Notes: a model not told the origin generated them from the sequence alone. A stretch of DNA of 64,000 bases from Polynucleobacter difficilis (GCF_003065365.1 NZ_CP023276.1:744001-808000); one strand, 5' to 3'. Counted from the first letter of the stretch, positions 52,152 to 60,635 are shown. Numbers and translations: made by a program.

Positions 52152-53159
52152 ATGAAGCATTCGATTAAACGCACCGCGCTGTCTACTGCCATTGCCCTGG
52201 GCATTGCTGGCTTTGCTGCTAGCCCCGCTATGGCGTGGGAACCTACTAAACCCGTTGAGTTTGTGATTCCTGCTGGTCCTGGCGGCGGTGCTGACCAGAT
52301 GGCCCGTATGATCCAAGGCATCATCAGTAAGAACAACCTGATGAAGCAATCGATGATTCCAGTCAATAAATCGGCTGGCGCCGGCGCTGAAGGCTTCTTA
52401 TCCGTTAAAGAAGCCAAGGGCGACCCCCATAAGATCGTCATTAGCTTATCGAACCTCTTTACCACTCCCTTAGCCACTGGCGTTCCCTTCTCCTACAAGG
52501 ACATGACCCCGGTCGCGATGCTGGCCCTCGACCAGTTCGTGCTCTGGACCAATGCCGATAAGCCCTATAAAACCGCTAAAGAGTACATTGATGCCGTTAA
52601 AGCCGCTGGCCCCAATAAGTTCAAGATGGCCGGCACTGGCTCTAAGCAAGAAGACCAGATCATTACCGTAGCCCTCGAAAAAGCCACTGGCACCAAGTTC
52701 ATCTACGTTCCCTTTAAGGGAGGCGGTGACGTGGCAGTTCAGCTCGTGGGTAATCACGTGGACTCCAGCGTAAATAACCCAATCGAAGCGGTAGCCCAGT
52801 GGCGCGCCGGTAAACTCCGTGCCCAGTGCGTGTTTGACGATACCCGTATGCCTTACAAAGAGAAAATCACGCCTACCCAGTCCTGGAATGACGTACCTAC
52901 CTGTAAAGAAGTGGGCGTTCCAACCGACTACGTGATGCTGCGCGGCATTTTCATGCCCCCTGGCGTAACCCAAGATCAGGTCAATTACTACGTGGACCTC
53001 TTTAAAAAGGTCATTGCCACCCCAGAATGGAAGAAGTTCATGGCCGACGGCGCCTTTAACCAAACCTTCATGAGCGGCAAAGAGTTTGATAAGTGGTTAG
53101 ACGCGAACGCTGCCTTGCACAGACAGCTGATGCAAGAAGCTGGATTTATTGCGAAGTAA
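52152..53159 (+). CDS. Bug/TctC family periplasmic binding protein
   Basis: 335 residues from ATG 52152, preceded by GGAGG 8-9 bases upstream. The signal peptide ends near SPAMAWE. The mature protein begins with KPVEFVIPAGPGGGADQMAR, the Bug family carboxylate-binding loop, and holds the SAGAGAEGFLSVKEAKGD and VPFKGGGDVAVQLVGNHVD stretches. The family binds organic acids such as tricarboxylates. No tctA or tctB genes are adjacent, so the protein is an orphan. Its codon use looks more biased than its neighbours, which would fit high expression. A good terminator follows. Confidence 0.9.
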   Translation: MKHSIKRTALSTAIALGIAGFAASPAMAWEPTKPVEFVIPAGPGGGADQMARMIQGIISKNNLMKQSMIPVNKSAGAGAEGFLSVKEAKGDPHKIVISLSNLFTTPLATGVPFSYKDMTPVAMLALDQFVLWTNADKPYKTAKEYIDAVKAAGPNKFKMAGTGSKQEDQIITVALEKATGTKFIYVPFKGGGDVAVQLVGNHVDSSVNNPIEAVAQWRAGKLRAQCVFDDTRMPYKEKITPTQSWNDVPTCKEVGVPTDYVMLRGIFMPPGVTQDQVNYYVDLFKKVIATPEWKKFMADGAFNQTFMSGKEFDKWLDANAALHRQLMQEAGFIAK

Positions 53160-53199
53160 GCAAGCAAGTTCGGCGGAGATCATTCCGCCAGCAATAGAA

Positions 53200-53227
53200 A
53201 ACGCCTGGTAATCCCAGGCGTTTTTTT
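53200..53227 (+). terminator. Rho-independent terminator of the Bug protein gene
   Basis: AACGCCTGG (53200-53208) pairs with CCAGGCGTT (53214-53222) around TAATC, followed by a run of seven Ts (53221-53227). Confidence 0.9.
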
Positions 53228-53245
53228 ATCTCCATTGACAGATTT

Positions 53246-54148
53246 TTATCTTACCAATTTTTGACCTACCGTTTGCTTTAAGATGGTTTGCACCAGCGGG
53301 TGATGTATCCGCTTTTCCGACCGTATGGCGTAAAAATATTCATGGATGTCTTCGCAGGCACCTACCGGATGCACTTGGTAATGGTGTTCGAGCTCGGACA
53401 GCAAAATGGATGCCGCCGGAAATACACCAAAGCCACTCGATCCAAAAGTGACCATTAATGCGTTGTCCTCAAACTCCCCAACGATGTTCGGTGTAATGCC
53501 CAATTTTTCAAACCACAAATCCAATTTAAAGCGTACGGTCGAGTGGTAGGTTGGCATGATGACGGGAATGTCGGCAAGGCTGTAGGGAAAATTCTCTTTT
53601 GCTTGCTCGAGCAACTCGGCTGATGCAAGCCAGCTTACCGCTGAATGGCCCAGCTCCTGACTGTAGAGGCTCATGTTTTTATTGACGGGAGCAGGGCGAT
53701 CAGCAAAAACGAGGTCTAGGCGATGCAGGGCCAAATCAGCCAGCAAGTCCTCGAATTCCCCTTCATGGCATACCAGCTGAATTTGCTGCTCATGAATGAT
53801 GCTATCGAGTAATTCTTTGCTGACGAGCTTTGGTAAGCCGTCGGCAACACCCAAAGCTAGGCGATTTCGGGGTATGGCAGCAGACCCGCTGACGATGCTC
53901 GGTAACTTTTCACCGATCTGAAAGATTTGGTCCGCCAATTTCATGGCAGCAAAGCCAGCATCGGTGAGTGCTAGGCCCCGTCCGGCTGGCTTAAATAGTA
54001 AATGACCTAAGTCTTTTTCGAGCTCATGTACTTGCGTACTGACGGTTTGCACTGCAATATTGAGCCGGCTGGCAGCCTTGGTCATGCTGCCTTCCTTAGC
54101 CACTACCCAAAAGTAATGTAAGTGCCTGTAATTAAAAGACTGTGTCAT
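53246..54148 (-). CDS. LysR-type regulator, NhaR-like
   Basis: 300 residues. N-terminal winged HTH: FNYRHLHYFWVVAKEGSMTKAA, in part, then LNIAVQTVSTQVHELEKDLG. The HYFW..AKEGSMTKAA motif and length fit the NhaR subgroup, which senses Na+ and regulates nhaA in E. coli. No antiporter gene is adjacent here, so the target is unknown. It is divergent from the Rrf2-type gene, sharing a 150-base AT-rich intergenic region (54149-54299) that probably holds both promoters. Confidence 0.85.
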   Translation of the reverse strand: MTQSFNYRHLHYFWVVAKEGSMTKAASRLNIAVQTVSTQVHELEKDLGHLLFKPAGRGLALTDAGFAAMKLADQIFQIGEKLPSIVSGSAAIPRNRLALGVADGLPKLVSKELLDSIIHEQQIQLVCHEGEFEDLLADLALHRLDLVFADRPAPVNKNMSLYSQELGHSAVSWLASAELLEQAKENFPYSLADIPVIMPTYHSTVRFKLDLWFEKLGITPNIVGEFEDNALMVTFGSSGFGVFPAASILLSELEHHYQVHPVGACEDIHEYFYAIRSEKRIHHPLVQTILKQTVGQKLVR

Positions 54149-54299
54149 GCTTTTGCATCCATAATTTAACTAAGAATCCCTCGGTATTATAGGATAATAT
54201 TCAGTAAATAACGAAAATATATTACCTAATTATCTTCTTTTTAATGAATGAATTTAAGTCTAAAGTGTATTCATCAAGATCCATAAGGAGTAGATGAAT

Positions 54300-54860
54300 A
54301 TGAAAATCACCACTAAAAGTCGGTATGCCGTCGAAGCCTTGGTTAGTTTAGCGAGCCAGTCTCAGGGTAAATATGCGATTAACTTGCAAAACATTAGCAA
54401 GCAGACCGATATTTCTGTTTCCTACTTAGAGCAGATTTTCAGTAATTTGAAAACCGCCAAACTCATCGATAGCCATAAGGGCCCAGGTGGTGGTTACTGG
54501 TTAACGCGTCCACCGCAAGAGGTATCGATTGGCGACATTATGCGTGCGGTTGATCACAGCAAAGGATCTACAGATGGCTTGGATGGCGCAATTTGGCGTG
54601 ATTTAGCTATCAAAATGGAGTCATACATGGACTCGATTTCGCTGGCTACCTTATTGCCGCCAAAGAGCAGCACACCGGATTTGCCCGATGCCAATTTGAT
54701 TCATAAAAAAGTGGATCAAAAGAAGGCAAAGAAAATGCTCAGTAATTTGAAGCCCATGATTGCGCAGTCACCTAAGCGCATGGCAAAAGACATCGGCAGC
54801 ATTGCGAACTCGGTGTTTAGCTGGGGCGGCCAACTCAATAGCAAGGCACTCAAAAGCTAA
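54300..54860 (+). CDS. Rrf2 family transcription regulator lacking cysteine ligands
   Basis: 186 residues from ATG 54300, nine bases after the AAGGAG site; ATG 54294 is too close to it. N-terminal HTH: KITTKSRYAVEALVSLAS, ISVSYLEQIFSNLK and GPGGGYWLTRP are clear Rrf2/IscR features. The three Cys that hold the Fe-S cluster in IscR are absent, and no Cys occurs in the protein. The C-terminal ~90 residues are Lys/Ser-rich and unlike IscR. It may be a cluster-free regulator. It is closed by a terminator. Confidence 0.85.
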   Translation: MKITTKSRYAVEALVSLASQSQGKYAINLQNISKQTDISVSYLEQIFSNLKTAKLIDSHKGPGGGYWLTRPPQEVSIGDIMRAVDHSKGSTDGLDGAIWRDLAIKMESYMDSISLATLLPPKSSTPDLPDANLIHKKVDQKKAKKMLSNLKPMIAQSPKRMAKDIGSIANSVFSWGGQLNSKALKS

Positions 54861-54880
54861 ACTGTTTTTCGGTATGAACA

Positions 54881-54914
54881 AAAGGGCTATGCGATTGTCA
54901 TAGCCCTTTTTTTT
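54881..54914 (+). terminator. Rho-independent terminator of the Rrf2-type gene
   Basis: AAAGGGCTATG (54881-54891) pairs with CATAGCCCTTT (54899-54909), ending in eight Ts (54907-54914). The Pho-box-like element of the ars operon starts three bases later. Confidence 0.92.
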
Positions 54915-54916
54915 GG

Positions 54917-54950
54917 CTGTCACAGATCCGTCATATATTTCCATTATTAT
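54917..54950 (+). promoter_or_regulatory. Pho-box-like promoter of the arsenic operon
   Basis: Direct repeats CTGTCAC+AGAT (54917-54927) and CCGTCAT+ATAT (54928-54938), then TATTAT (54945-54950) as -10 six bases on. Over 20 positions (54917-54936) it matches the pstS box (26188-26207) at 17. The geometry is the same as before pstS. The expected transcript start is at or next to the arsR ATG (54957). Confidence 0.75.
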
Positions 54951-54956
54951 CGAAAT

Positions 54957-55286
54957 ATGAAAAATAATGACGCCGTCAATGCCTTCCTCGCCCTAGGGCA
55001 GGAATCCCGATTGAATGTCTTTCGCTTGATAGTACAAAAAGGCGATGTCGGCTTAACGCCAACCCAAATCCATGAAATGCTGGGCATACCCAATGCCACA
55101 CTGAGCTTTCATTTAAAAGAACTGATGCAAGCCCAGCTAATTACGCAAGAGCGTCAAAGCCGCAATCTCATTTACCGACCCAATGCCATCCACACTGCGG
55201 CCTTGGTCGAATTTTTACTGGATAACTGCTGCGGCGGTCAATCCTGCCTTCCTAAACCCCTTACTCGAAAGGTGAAAGCGCTATGA
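54957..55286 (+). CDS. arsR: ArsR family arsenite-responsive repressor
   Basis: 109 residues. Winged HTH: LALGQESRLNVFRLIVQKG, LGIPNATLSFHLKELMQAQL, QERQSRNLIYRP. The C-terminus has Cys91, Cys92 and Cys97 in DNCCGGQSC, the same kind of late Cys triad that binds As(III) in Acidithiobacillus ArsR, rather than the alpha-3 motif of E. coli ArsR. It is the first gene of arsR-arsC-acr3-arsH; the stop overlaps the arsC start (ATGA). A Pho-box-like promoter lies directly upstream and there is no room for a ribosome site if the predicted -10 is right. Confidence 0.92.
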   Translation: MKNNDAVNAFLALGQESRLNVFRLIVQKGDVGLTPTQIHEMLGIPNATLSFHLKELMQAQLITQERQSRNLIYRPNAIHTAALVEFLLDNCCGGQSCLPKPLTRKVKAL

Positions 55287-55771
55287 AGCAATACAACGTT
55301 TTATTCCTATGCACGCACAACTCGGCTCGTTCCGTTTTAGGTGAGGCTTTGGCTTCAACCCACCCGAGTGGCCGTTTTATTGGTTACTCTGCCGGATCTA
55401 CGCCTGGCACCCGAGTCAATCCGTTTGCCGCTGAGATCGCAGGTGAGCTGGGATACGACAACAGCAAACTGCGCTCAAAAAACTGGGATGAATTCGCCTT
55501 GCCGGATGCGCCGAAGATGGATTTCATTATTACGGTTTGCGACAATGCGGCTGGCGAAGTCTGCCCAGTTTGGCCAGGCAATCCGGCTACTGCGCATTGG
55601 GGCTTTCCAGACCCATCGCAGGTAAGCGGCAGTGATGAGGACAAGCGCCGGGCTTTTCGGGATGTGATGATTGGCCTTAAAAAACGCATTGATATGCTCG
55701 TCGATCTTCCCCTTGAAAAGCTGGACGCACTGAGCATTCAGAGTGAACTCAAAAAGCTAGCGAAGGTTTAA
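55283..55771 (+). CDS. arsC: Arsenate reductase (low-molecular-weight phosphatase type)
   Basis: 162 residues. P-loop CTHNSAR with nucleophile Cys10 and Arg16, as in protein tyrosine phosphatase-like ArsC. Further redox Cys at 86 and 94 (TVCDNAAGEVCPVWPG). It reduces As(V) to As(III) using a thiol relay; coupling to thioredoxin or glutathione cannot be decided. It overlaps arsR and is followed by acr3 two bases after its stop. Confidence 0.92.
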   Translation: MKQYNVLFLCTHNSARSVLGEALASTHPSGRFIGYSAGSTPGTRVNPFAAEIAGELGYDNSKLRSKNWDEFALPDAPKMDFIITVCDNAAGEVCPVWPGNPATAHWGFPDPSQVSGSDEDKRRAFRDVMIGLKKRIDMLVDLPLEKLDALSIQSELKKLAKV

Positions 55772-55773
55772 AC

Positions 55774-56784
55774 GTGGGACTATTTGAACGGTATTTGACG
55801 GTATGGGTTGGTCTGGGCATCGCTGCTGGCGTAGTGCTAGGTTTGCTCATGCCGGGGGTGTTTCAATCCATTGCGCTGATTGAGTTTGCGCACGTCAATC
55901 TCGTGGTTGCTGTCCTCATCTGGATCATGATTTACCCGATGATGATCCAGATTGATTGGAGTGCTGTAAAAGACATTCATAAAAAACCCCAGGGCTTGTT
56001 CTTAACGCTCGTGATTAACTGGTTGGTCAAGCCGTTCACCATGGCCGCATTGGGCGTGCTCTTCTTCCAATACATTTTTGCGCCCTGGGTGGACCCTCAG
56101 TCGGCGCAAGAATACATTGCCGGGATGATCTTACTTGGCGTAGCACCTTGCACTGCGATGGTATTTGTCTGGAGCCAATTGGTGAAGGGTGATGCGAATT
56201 ACACCTTAGTTCAGGTATCGGTCAACGATCTAATTATGGTGGTTGCCTTTGCACCGATTGCTGCCTTTCTATTGGGCGTCACCGATGTGACGGTGCCTTG
56301 GGAAACACTCCTCATTTCAACCATCTTGTATGTGGTCTTACCCCTCGTTGCGGGCATTGCAACCCGCTTTGTATTGGCTAAGCGCTCGGCCGATGCAGTA
56401 GGGCACTTTGTAGCGAAACTCAAACCCTGGTCGATTGTGGGTTTGATCGCAACCGTCGTGTTGTTGTTTGGATTTCAGGCCAATACGATTATTGAAAAGC
56501 CCCTCATCATTGTCTTGATTGCAATTCCGCTCATTTTGCAAACCTACGGGATCTTCTTCGTTAGTTGGTGGGCTGCCAAACGACTGAAGTTACCGCATGA
56601 CGTCGCAGGCCCGGCGTGTTTGATTGGAACCTCCAACTTTTTTGAACTCGCGGTAGCGGTAGCGATTTCCTTGTTTGGCCTGAACTCGGGCGCAGCCTTA
56701 GCCACGGTGGTGGGGGTTTTAGTCGAAGTGCCCGTCATGCTTTCGTTGGTGGCCATGTTGAATAAATGGCGGCCAGAGCATTAA
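55774..56784 (+). CDS. acr3: ACR3 family arsenite efflux transporter
   Basis: 336 residues from GTG 55774, ten predicted TM helices. The conserved Cys lies in LGVAPCTAMVFVWSQLVKGD, with later VSWWAAK and the GTSNFFELAVAVAISLFG helix. It exports As(III) across the inner membrane by proton exchange. AAGG precedes the GTG. It is the third gene in the ars operon. Confidence 0.93.
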   Translation: MGLFERYLTVWVGLGIAAGVVLGLLMPGVFQSIALIEFAHVNLVVAVLIWIMIYPMMIQIDWSAVKDIHKKPQGLFLTLVINWLVKPFTMAALGVLFFQYIFAPWVDPQSAQEYIAGMILLGVAPCTAMVFVWSQLVKGDANYTLVQVSVNDLIMVVAFAPIAAFLLGVTDVTVPWETLLISTILYVVLPLVAGIATRFVLAKRSADAVGHFVAKLKPWSIVGLIATVVLLFGFQANTIIEKPLIIVLIAIPLILQTYGIFFVSWWAAKRLKLPHDVAGPACLIGTSNFFELAVAVAISLFGLNSGAALATVVGVLVEVPVMLSLVAMLNKWRPEH

Positions 56785-56802
56785 AGTAGTGCGCTTATTA
56801 CA

Positions 56803-57540
56803 ATGAATGCCATGACTTCGTTTGATGCCACCCAGACAGATGATTTGCCACAGCTTGATCGAGCGAGCTTTGCAATTCCAAGCACGGTTCAATTGCAACA
56901 TCCACAGCCTTCCCATGCGCCACGTTTTTTATTGCTCTATGGATCGCTGCGAACACGTTCTTTTAGTCGGCTACTCATGGAAGAGGCGGCTCGTATCCTG
57001 ACCTTAATGGGTGGAGAGGTTAAGATCTTCAATCCGAGTGGTTTGCCTTTACCCGATGATGCTCCGGAAACCCATCCCAAAGTAGCGGAGCTGCGTCAGC
57101 TTTGTGAATGGTCTGAGGGGATGGTGTGGTGTTCACCCGAACGCCATGGTGCGATGACTGGAATTCTGAAAGCGCAAATCGATTGGATACCCCTTAGCAT
57201 CGGTGCTGTAAGGCCCACCCAAGGCAAGACTTTGGCCTTAATGCAAGTTTGCGGCGGCTCGCAATCGTTTAATGCGGTAAATCAAATGCGTGTTCTAGGC
57301 CGCTGGATGCGCATGATTACGATCCCCAATCAATCGTCGGTTGCCAAAGCCTTCCTTGAATTTGATGAGCACGACCGCATGAAACCCTCTGCGTATTTCG
57401 ATCGCGTCGTCGATGTGCTCGAAGAGCTGTATAAATTTACCCTGCTGACCCGGGGTAATGCAGACTATTTAGTAGATCGTTACAGCGAGCGCAAAGAAAG
57501 CGCCGAAGCCTTGATGCGGCGAGTTAATCAAAAGGACTAA
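56803..57540 (+). CDS. arsH: ArsH, NADPH-dependent FMN reductase (organoarsenical resistance)
   Basis: 245 residues. Flavodoxin-like: LLLYGSLRTRSFSRLLMEEAARIL with FMN phosphate loop GSLRTRSFS, then SPERHGAMTGILKAQIDWIPLS. This matches ArsH, which oxidises trivalent methyl- and aromatic arsenicals in organisms studied. It is 18 bases after acr3 and closes the operon. The 68-base gap to the next gene shows no strong terminator. Confidence 0.9.
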   Translation: MNAMTSFDATQTDDLPQLDRASFAIPSTVQLQHPQPSHAPRFLLLYGSLRTRSFSRLLMEEAARILTLMGGEVKIFNPSGLPLPDDAPETHPKVAELRQLCEWSEGMVWCSPERHGAMTGILKAQIDWIPLSIGAVRPTQGKTLALMQVCGGSQSFNAVNQMRVLGRWMRMITIPNQSSVAKAFLEFDEHDRMKPSAYFDRVVDVLEELYKFTLLTRGNADYLVDRYSERKESAEALMRRVNQKD

Positions 57541-57608
57541 AGCATCTCTTTGCGCATCGTCAAATTCATGACAAAATAAGCCTTCACTCGTACTCAGGGG
57601 CTTTTATC

Positions 57609-58775
57609 TTGCGACTTACCCGATTGGCCGTATTGGCTACCACTGCGCTGAGCACATCGGCATTCTTGGTGGGCTGTGCATCGAATACCAACACCATGCC
57701 CAACGAAGGGCAGTCGTATATGCAAAGCGCATACGATCCTGGTCAGGCTCAATCTCCGGCATTCTCACAGCAGCAGTTGCAATCGCTGGTTTCCTCGATT
57801 GCGCTTTATCCCGATTCGCTGTTGTCTCTCATGTTGCTCGGCTCCACTTATCCTCTGGAAATTGCGGAAGCCTATAACTGGAGGCGAAGCAATGCTAGCC
57901 TCAGCGGCACTGCCTTGCAAAACGCATTAAAGACGCAAACGTGGAATGACAGCGTCAAGTCGCTGATTTCGTTTCCGCAAGCCTTCAATATGATGGGCAG
58001 CAATTTAGAGTGGACGCAAAATTTAGGCAATGCCTATAAATTGCAGCCCGCCGATACGATGAAAGCAGTTCAAGCCTTGCGTAAGCGGGCACAGCAAGCG
58101 GGTACGTTAAAAACCAATGCGCAGATGACGGTAGTAACGGATCCGAATTCCAATATTCTGATCATGCCGGCAAGTACGCAGGTGGTGTATGTCCCCACCT
58201 ATAACCCCAACGATGTGTATGGCCCATGGCCTTATGCAGATTACCCGCCATACCCAGCCTACAACCCTGCATGGGGCATGATGGCCTTTGGTGTTGGTAT
58301 GGCCATCGGCGCGGATTTTTGGTCAACCCCCAGCTGGAGTAATGGCACGATCAATGTGAACAACACCAGCGATGTCATCCGCCCTAATCGAGGCATTATT
58401 GGTCCAAGCAGTATTCAGAATCAGCAGCGTTTGGCCAATGATTGGAAGAACAATGCAACGGCGCAGCAAAAGCAAGACGCACGGCAGTTAGGTCAGCGCG
58501 CTAATAGTGACTTTCAGAAAAATGCGACAGCCCAAGAGCGTCAGCAAGCGAGCCAGCTAAACCAATCGGCGCGTGCCGATGCGGCGCAAGATCGAGCCAA
58601 CCCCAATGTCGATCGGGAAAGCCTGCAAGAAAACGCCTTGCGTAACCAGGCGCGCTCGGATGCTAATCAAGACCGCTTTGGTGGAGATCGTGGCGGCTTT
58701 GGCGGCGACCGCGGTGGCTACGGTGGCGGTCGTGGCGGCTTTGGCGGCGGCCATTTTGGCGGCTTTCGGCGCTAA
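57609..58775 (+). CDS. DUF3300 family lipoprotein with Gly/Arg tail
   Basis: 388 residues from TTG 57609 with AGGGG about nine bases upstream. Lipoprotein signal with lipobox VGC (residues ~20-23). The DUF3300 domain follows: QQLQSLVSSIALYPDSLLSLML, in part, and LLGSTYPLEIAEAYNW. A Pro/Tyr-rich stretch and a TM-like segment (WGMMAFGVGMAIGADFW) follow, then a Gln/Ala-rich helix. The last ~30 residues repeat GGDRGGFGG-type units. Function unknown; a cell-envelope location is likely. Confidence 0.82.
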   Translation: MRLTRLAVLATTALSTSAFLVGCASNTNTMPNEGQSYMQSAYDPGQAQSPAFSQQQLQSLVSSIALYPDSLLSLMLLGSTYPLEIAEAYNWRRSNASLSGTALQNALKTQTWNDSVKSLISFPQAFNMMGSNLEWTQNLGNAYKLQPADTMKAVQALRKRAQQAGTLKTNAQMTVVTDPNSNILIMPASTQVVYVPTYNPNDVYGPWPYADYPPYPAYNPAWGMMAFGVGMAIGADFWSTPSWSNGTINVNNTSDVIRPNRGIIGPSSIQNQQRLANDWKNNATAQQKQDARQLGQRANSDFQKNATAQERQQASQLNQSARADAAQDRANPNVDRESLQENALRNQARSDANQDRFGGDRGGFGGDRGGYGGGRGGFGGGHFGGFRR

Positions 58776-58799
58776 TCAATCAATAAAACAGATCTCAAT

Positions 58800-59192
58800 A
58801 TGAACGCACTCTATTTTTTACAGTCCCTGCGGCGCGCCGCATTCCTCTTTGTGGCGAGTGGTGCAATAACTACGAGCGCATTGGCGCAAACCCCTTTACC
58901 GAATAGCGATGCATCTACCGCTGCGTTTGTAGCACTCTGTCAAAACCGCGCTGATGTTGAAGCGCAGAATTTTTGCTTTGGTTTTGGTGAGGGTGTCTAC
59001 CAAGCGCATGTGATGCAACGCGGCCCAAATGCCAAATCAACGATTTGCGTTCCCAAGGGGATGTCGCGCGATACGGTACTTTCTGAGTTTTTAGTGTGGA
59101 CGCAAGCTCGCCCCCAATACAACGGGGACTATGCTGCCAAAACCATTATTCGCTTTTTAAGTAGCCGCTACCCCTGCGCTAAAACAAAGTAA
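58800..59192 (+). CDS. Rap1a/Tai-like exported protein
   Basis: 130 residues. A signal peptide ends at ALAQ (about residue 30). The mature protein has four Cys (CQNR, NFCFGF, TICVP, YPCAK) consistent with two disulfides, and the FCFGFGEGVYQAH and WTQARPQYNGDYAAKTIIRFL motifs of Rap1a/Tai immunity-like proteins. No type VI effector is adjacent, so an immunity role is doubtful. It follows the DUF3300 lipoprotein by 24 bases and is probably co-transcribed. Confidence 0.72.
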   Translation: MNALYFLQSLRRAAFLFVASGAITTSALAQTPLPNSDASTAAFVALCQNRADVEAQNFCFGFGEGVYQAHVMQRGPNAKSTICVPKGMSRDTVLSEFLVWTQARPQYNGDYAAKTIIRFLSSRYPCAKTK

Positions 59193-59202
59193 GGCGGACT
59201 CG

Positions 59203-60624
59203 TTAAATCGAGACCACTTTATTGGGGTTGAGGATGTTCTCTGGATCGAGCGCACGCTTGATCGCTTTCATCATGTCGTGGGCTACTGCACCGCGGTGCG
59301 CGCGCAAGCCCTCCAGCTTGAGTTGACCGACTCCGTGCTCAGCGGAGATTGAGCCGCCGCACTGTTCAACCTGTGCGTAGACCAGTTCATGAATAGCGGT
59401 TTCTTCAGCTTGATTAAATGCGTGAGGGTCAACACCCTTTGGCGGTGCAATGTTGTAATGCAAATTGCCATCGCCGAGATGCCCAAAGTTAATGATGCGG
59501 ATGCCGGGATATGCAGCGCGCATTAAAGCATCGGTATTTTGCATAAATTGATCTAGGCTCGATAGGGGCAGGGTAATGTCGTGTTTTAAGTTCGCCCCTT
59601 CTTGTGCCTGAGCGAGGGTAATGTGTTCCCGCATCTGCCAAAAGGCTTGCGCTTGCGCAAGATTGCTCGCAATGATGGCATCCGATACCAAACCGTCTTC
59701 CAGGGCAGTCTCTAAGATTTGCTCCAGCAAGAGCCGTACATGCTCTTCGCTCTCATGATCGGACAACTCAACCAGGATGGTGTAAGGCGGGTTGTTGCTC
59801 AGTGGATTTGCCATTTGCGGAAAATGGCTGGCACATAAATCCAAGGACTCCTGCGTCATCATCTCAAATCCAGTGAGCAAGGATGCTGCTCGCTTTTGAA
59901 ATAAACCCAAGAGGGCAATCGCTGAAGGAATATCCTTGGTAGCAACGAGAGTGGTCCACTGCGATAGAGGAAGGGGGTATAGCTTTAATACGGCTGCAGT
60001 AATGATGCCTAAGGTTCCTTCTGAACCAATGAAGAGATCGCGCAAGTCATATCCGGTATTGTCTTTGCGCAGCCCTTTGAGACCATGCCAGATTTCTCCT
60101 TGGGCAGTGACGACTTCCAAGCCCAAACACAGGTCCCTTGCATTGCCATAGCGCAGTACATTCGTGCCGCCGGCATTGGTTGCTAAATTACCGCCGATCA
60201 TGCAACTACCTTCCGCTCCTAGGCTGAGGGGAAAGAGGTGACCTGTCTCAGCAGCCTTCTCTTGGAGCGACTGCAAGATGCAGCCTGCTTCAACCGTCAT
60301 GGTTTGATTGGCAATGTCGGTGCTACGAATGTGGCTCATGCGTTTTAGGCTAAGGACGATTTCATGGCCGCTGGGGTAAGGGGTAGCACCGCCACAAAAG
60401 CCCGTATTGCCACCTTGCGTGACGATCGGCACTTTAGCGGCGATACAGCATTTCACAATAGCAGCCACTTCTTCTGTGCTGGCCGGCATCACGACGGCAA
60501 TTGCCTTGCCGGTAAAACGCTTGCGCCAATCCGTTAAAAAGGGCGCCTTATCGTCTGCACTGAGTAGGACATGATTTGGCCCAACAATCGATTGCAATTC
60601 GGCGATAAACGATTCGGTATGCAT
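59203..60624 (-). CDS. FAD-linked oxidase (GlcD / D-2-hydroxyacid dehydrogenase type)
   Basis: 473 residues from ATG 60624, 11 bases after the DUF2069 stop; longer frames upstream would overlap DUF2069. FAD_binding_4 domain: VVMPASTEEVAAIVK, GGNTGFCGGATP, and GNLATNAGGTNVLRYG, then VLKLYPLP and the C-terminal FAD-linked oxidase domain with HLGDGNLHYN and AEHGVGQLKLEGL. It oxidises a D-2-hydroxy acid such as D-2-hydroxyglutarate, lactate or glycolate, probably feeding electrons to quinone or ETF. Substrate undetermined. Confidence 0.88.
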   Translation of the reverse strand: MHTESFIAELQSIVGPNHVLLSADDKAPFLTDWRKRFTGKAIAVVMPASTEEVAAIVKCCIAAKVPIVTQGGNTGFCGGATPYPSGHEIVLSLKRMSHIRSTDIANQTMTVEAGCILQSLQEKAAETGHLFPLSLGAEGSCMIGGNLATNAGGTNVLRYGNARDLCLGLEVVTAQGEIWHGLKGLRKDNTGYDLRDLFIGSEGTLGIITAAVLKLYPLPLSQWTTLVATKDIPSAIALLGLFQKRAASLLTGFEMMTQESLDLCASHFPQMANPLSNNPPYTILVELSDHESEEHVRLLLEQILETALEDGLVSDAIIASNLAQAQAFWQMREHITLAQAQEGANLKHDITLPLSSLDQFMQNTDALMRAAYPGIRIINFGHLGDGNLHYNIAPPKGVDPHAFNQAEETAIHELVYAQVEQCGGSISAEHGVGQLKLEGLRAHRGAVAHDMMKAIKRALDPENILNPNKVVSI

Positions 60625-60635
60625 GGCTTGATTTA

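Noticed and set aside
57557..57590. Pho-box-like repeat (TCGTCAA, ATTC, ATGACAA) before the DUF3300 gene
   Set aside because: Half-sites match only 4 of 7 and no -10-like hexamer lies at the distance seen in the better sites.
58678..58760. Short tandem repeats as a possible CRISPR or satellite
   Set aside because: They are the codons of the Gly/Arg-rich end of the DUF3300 protein and show no spacer structure.
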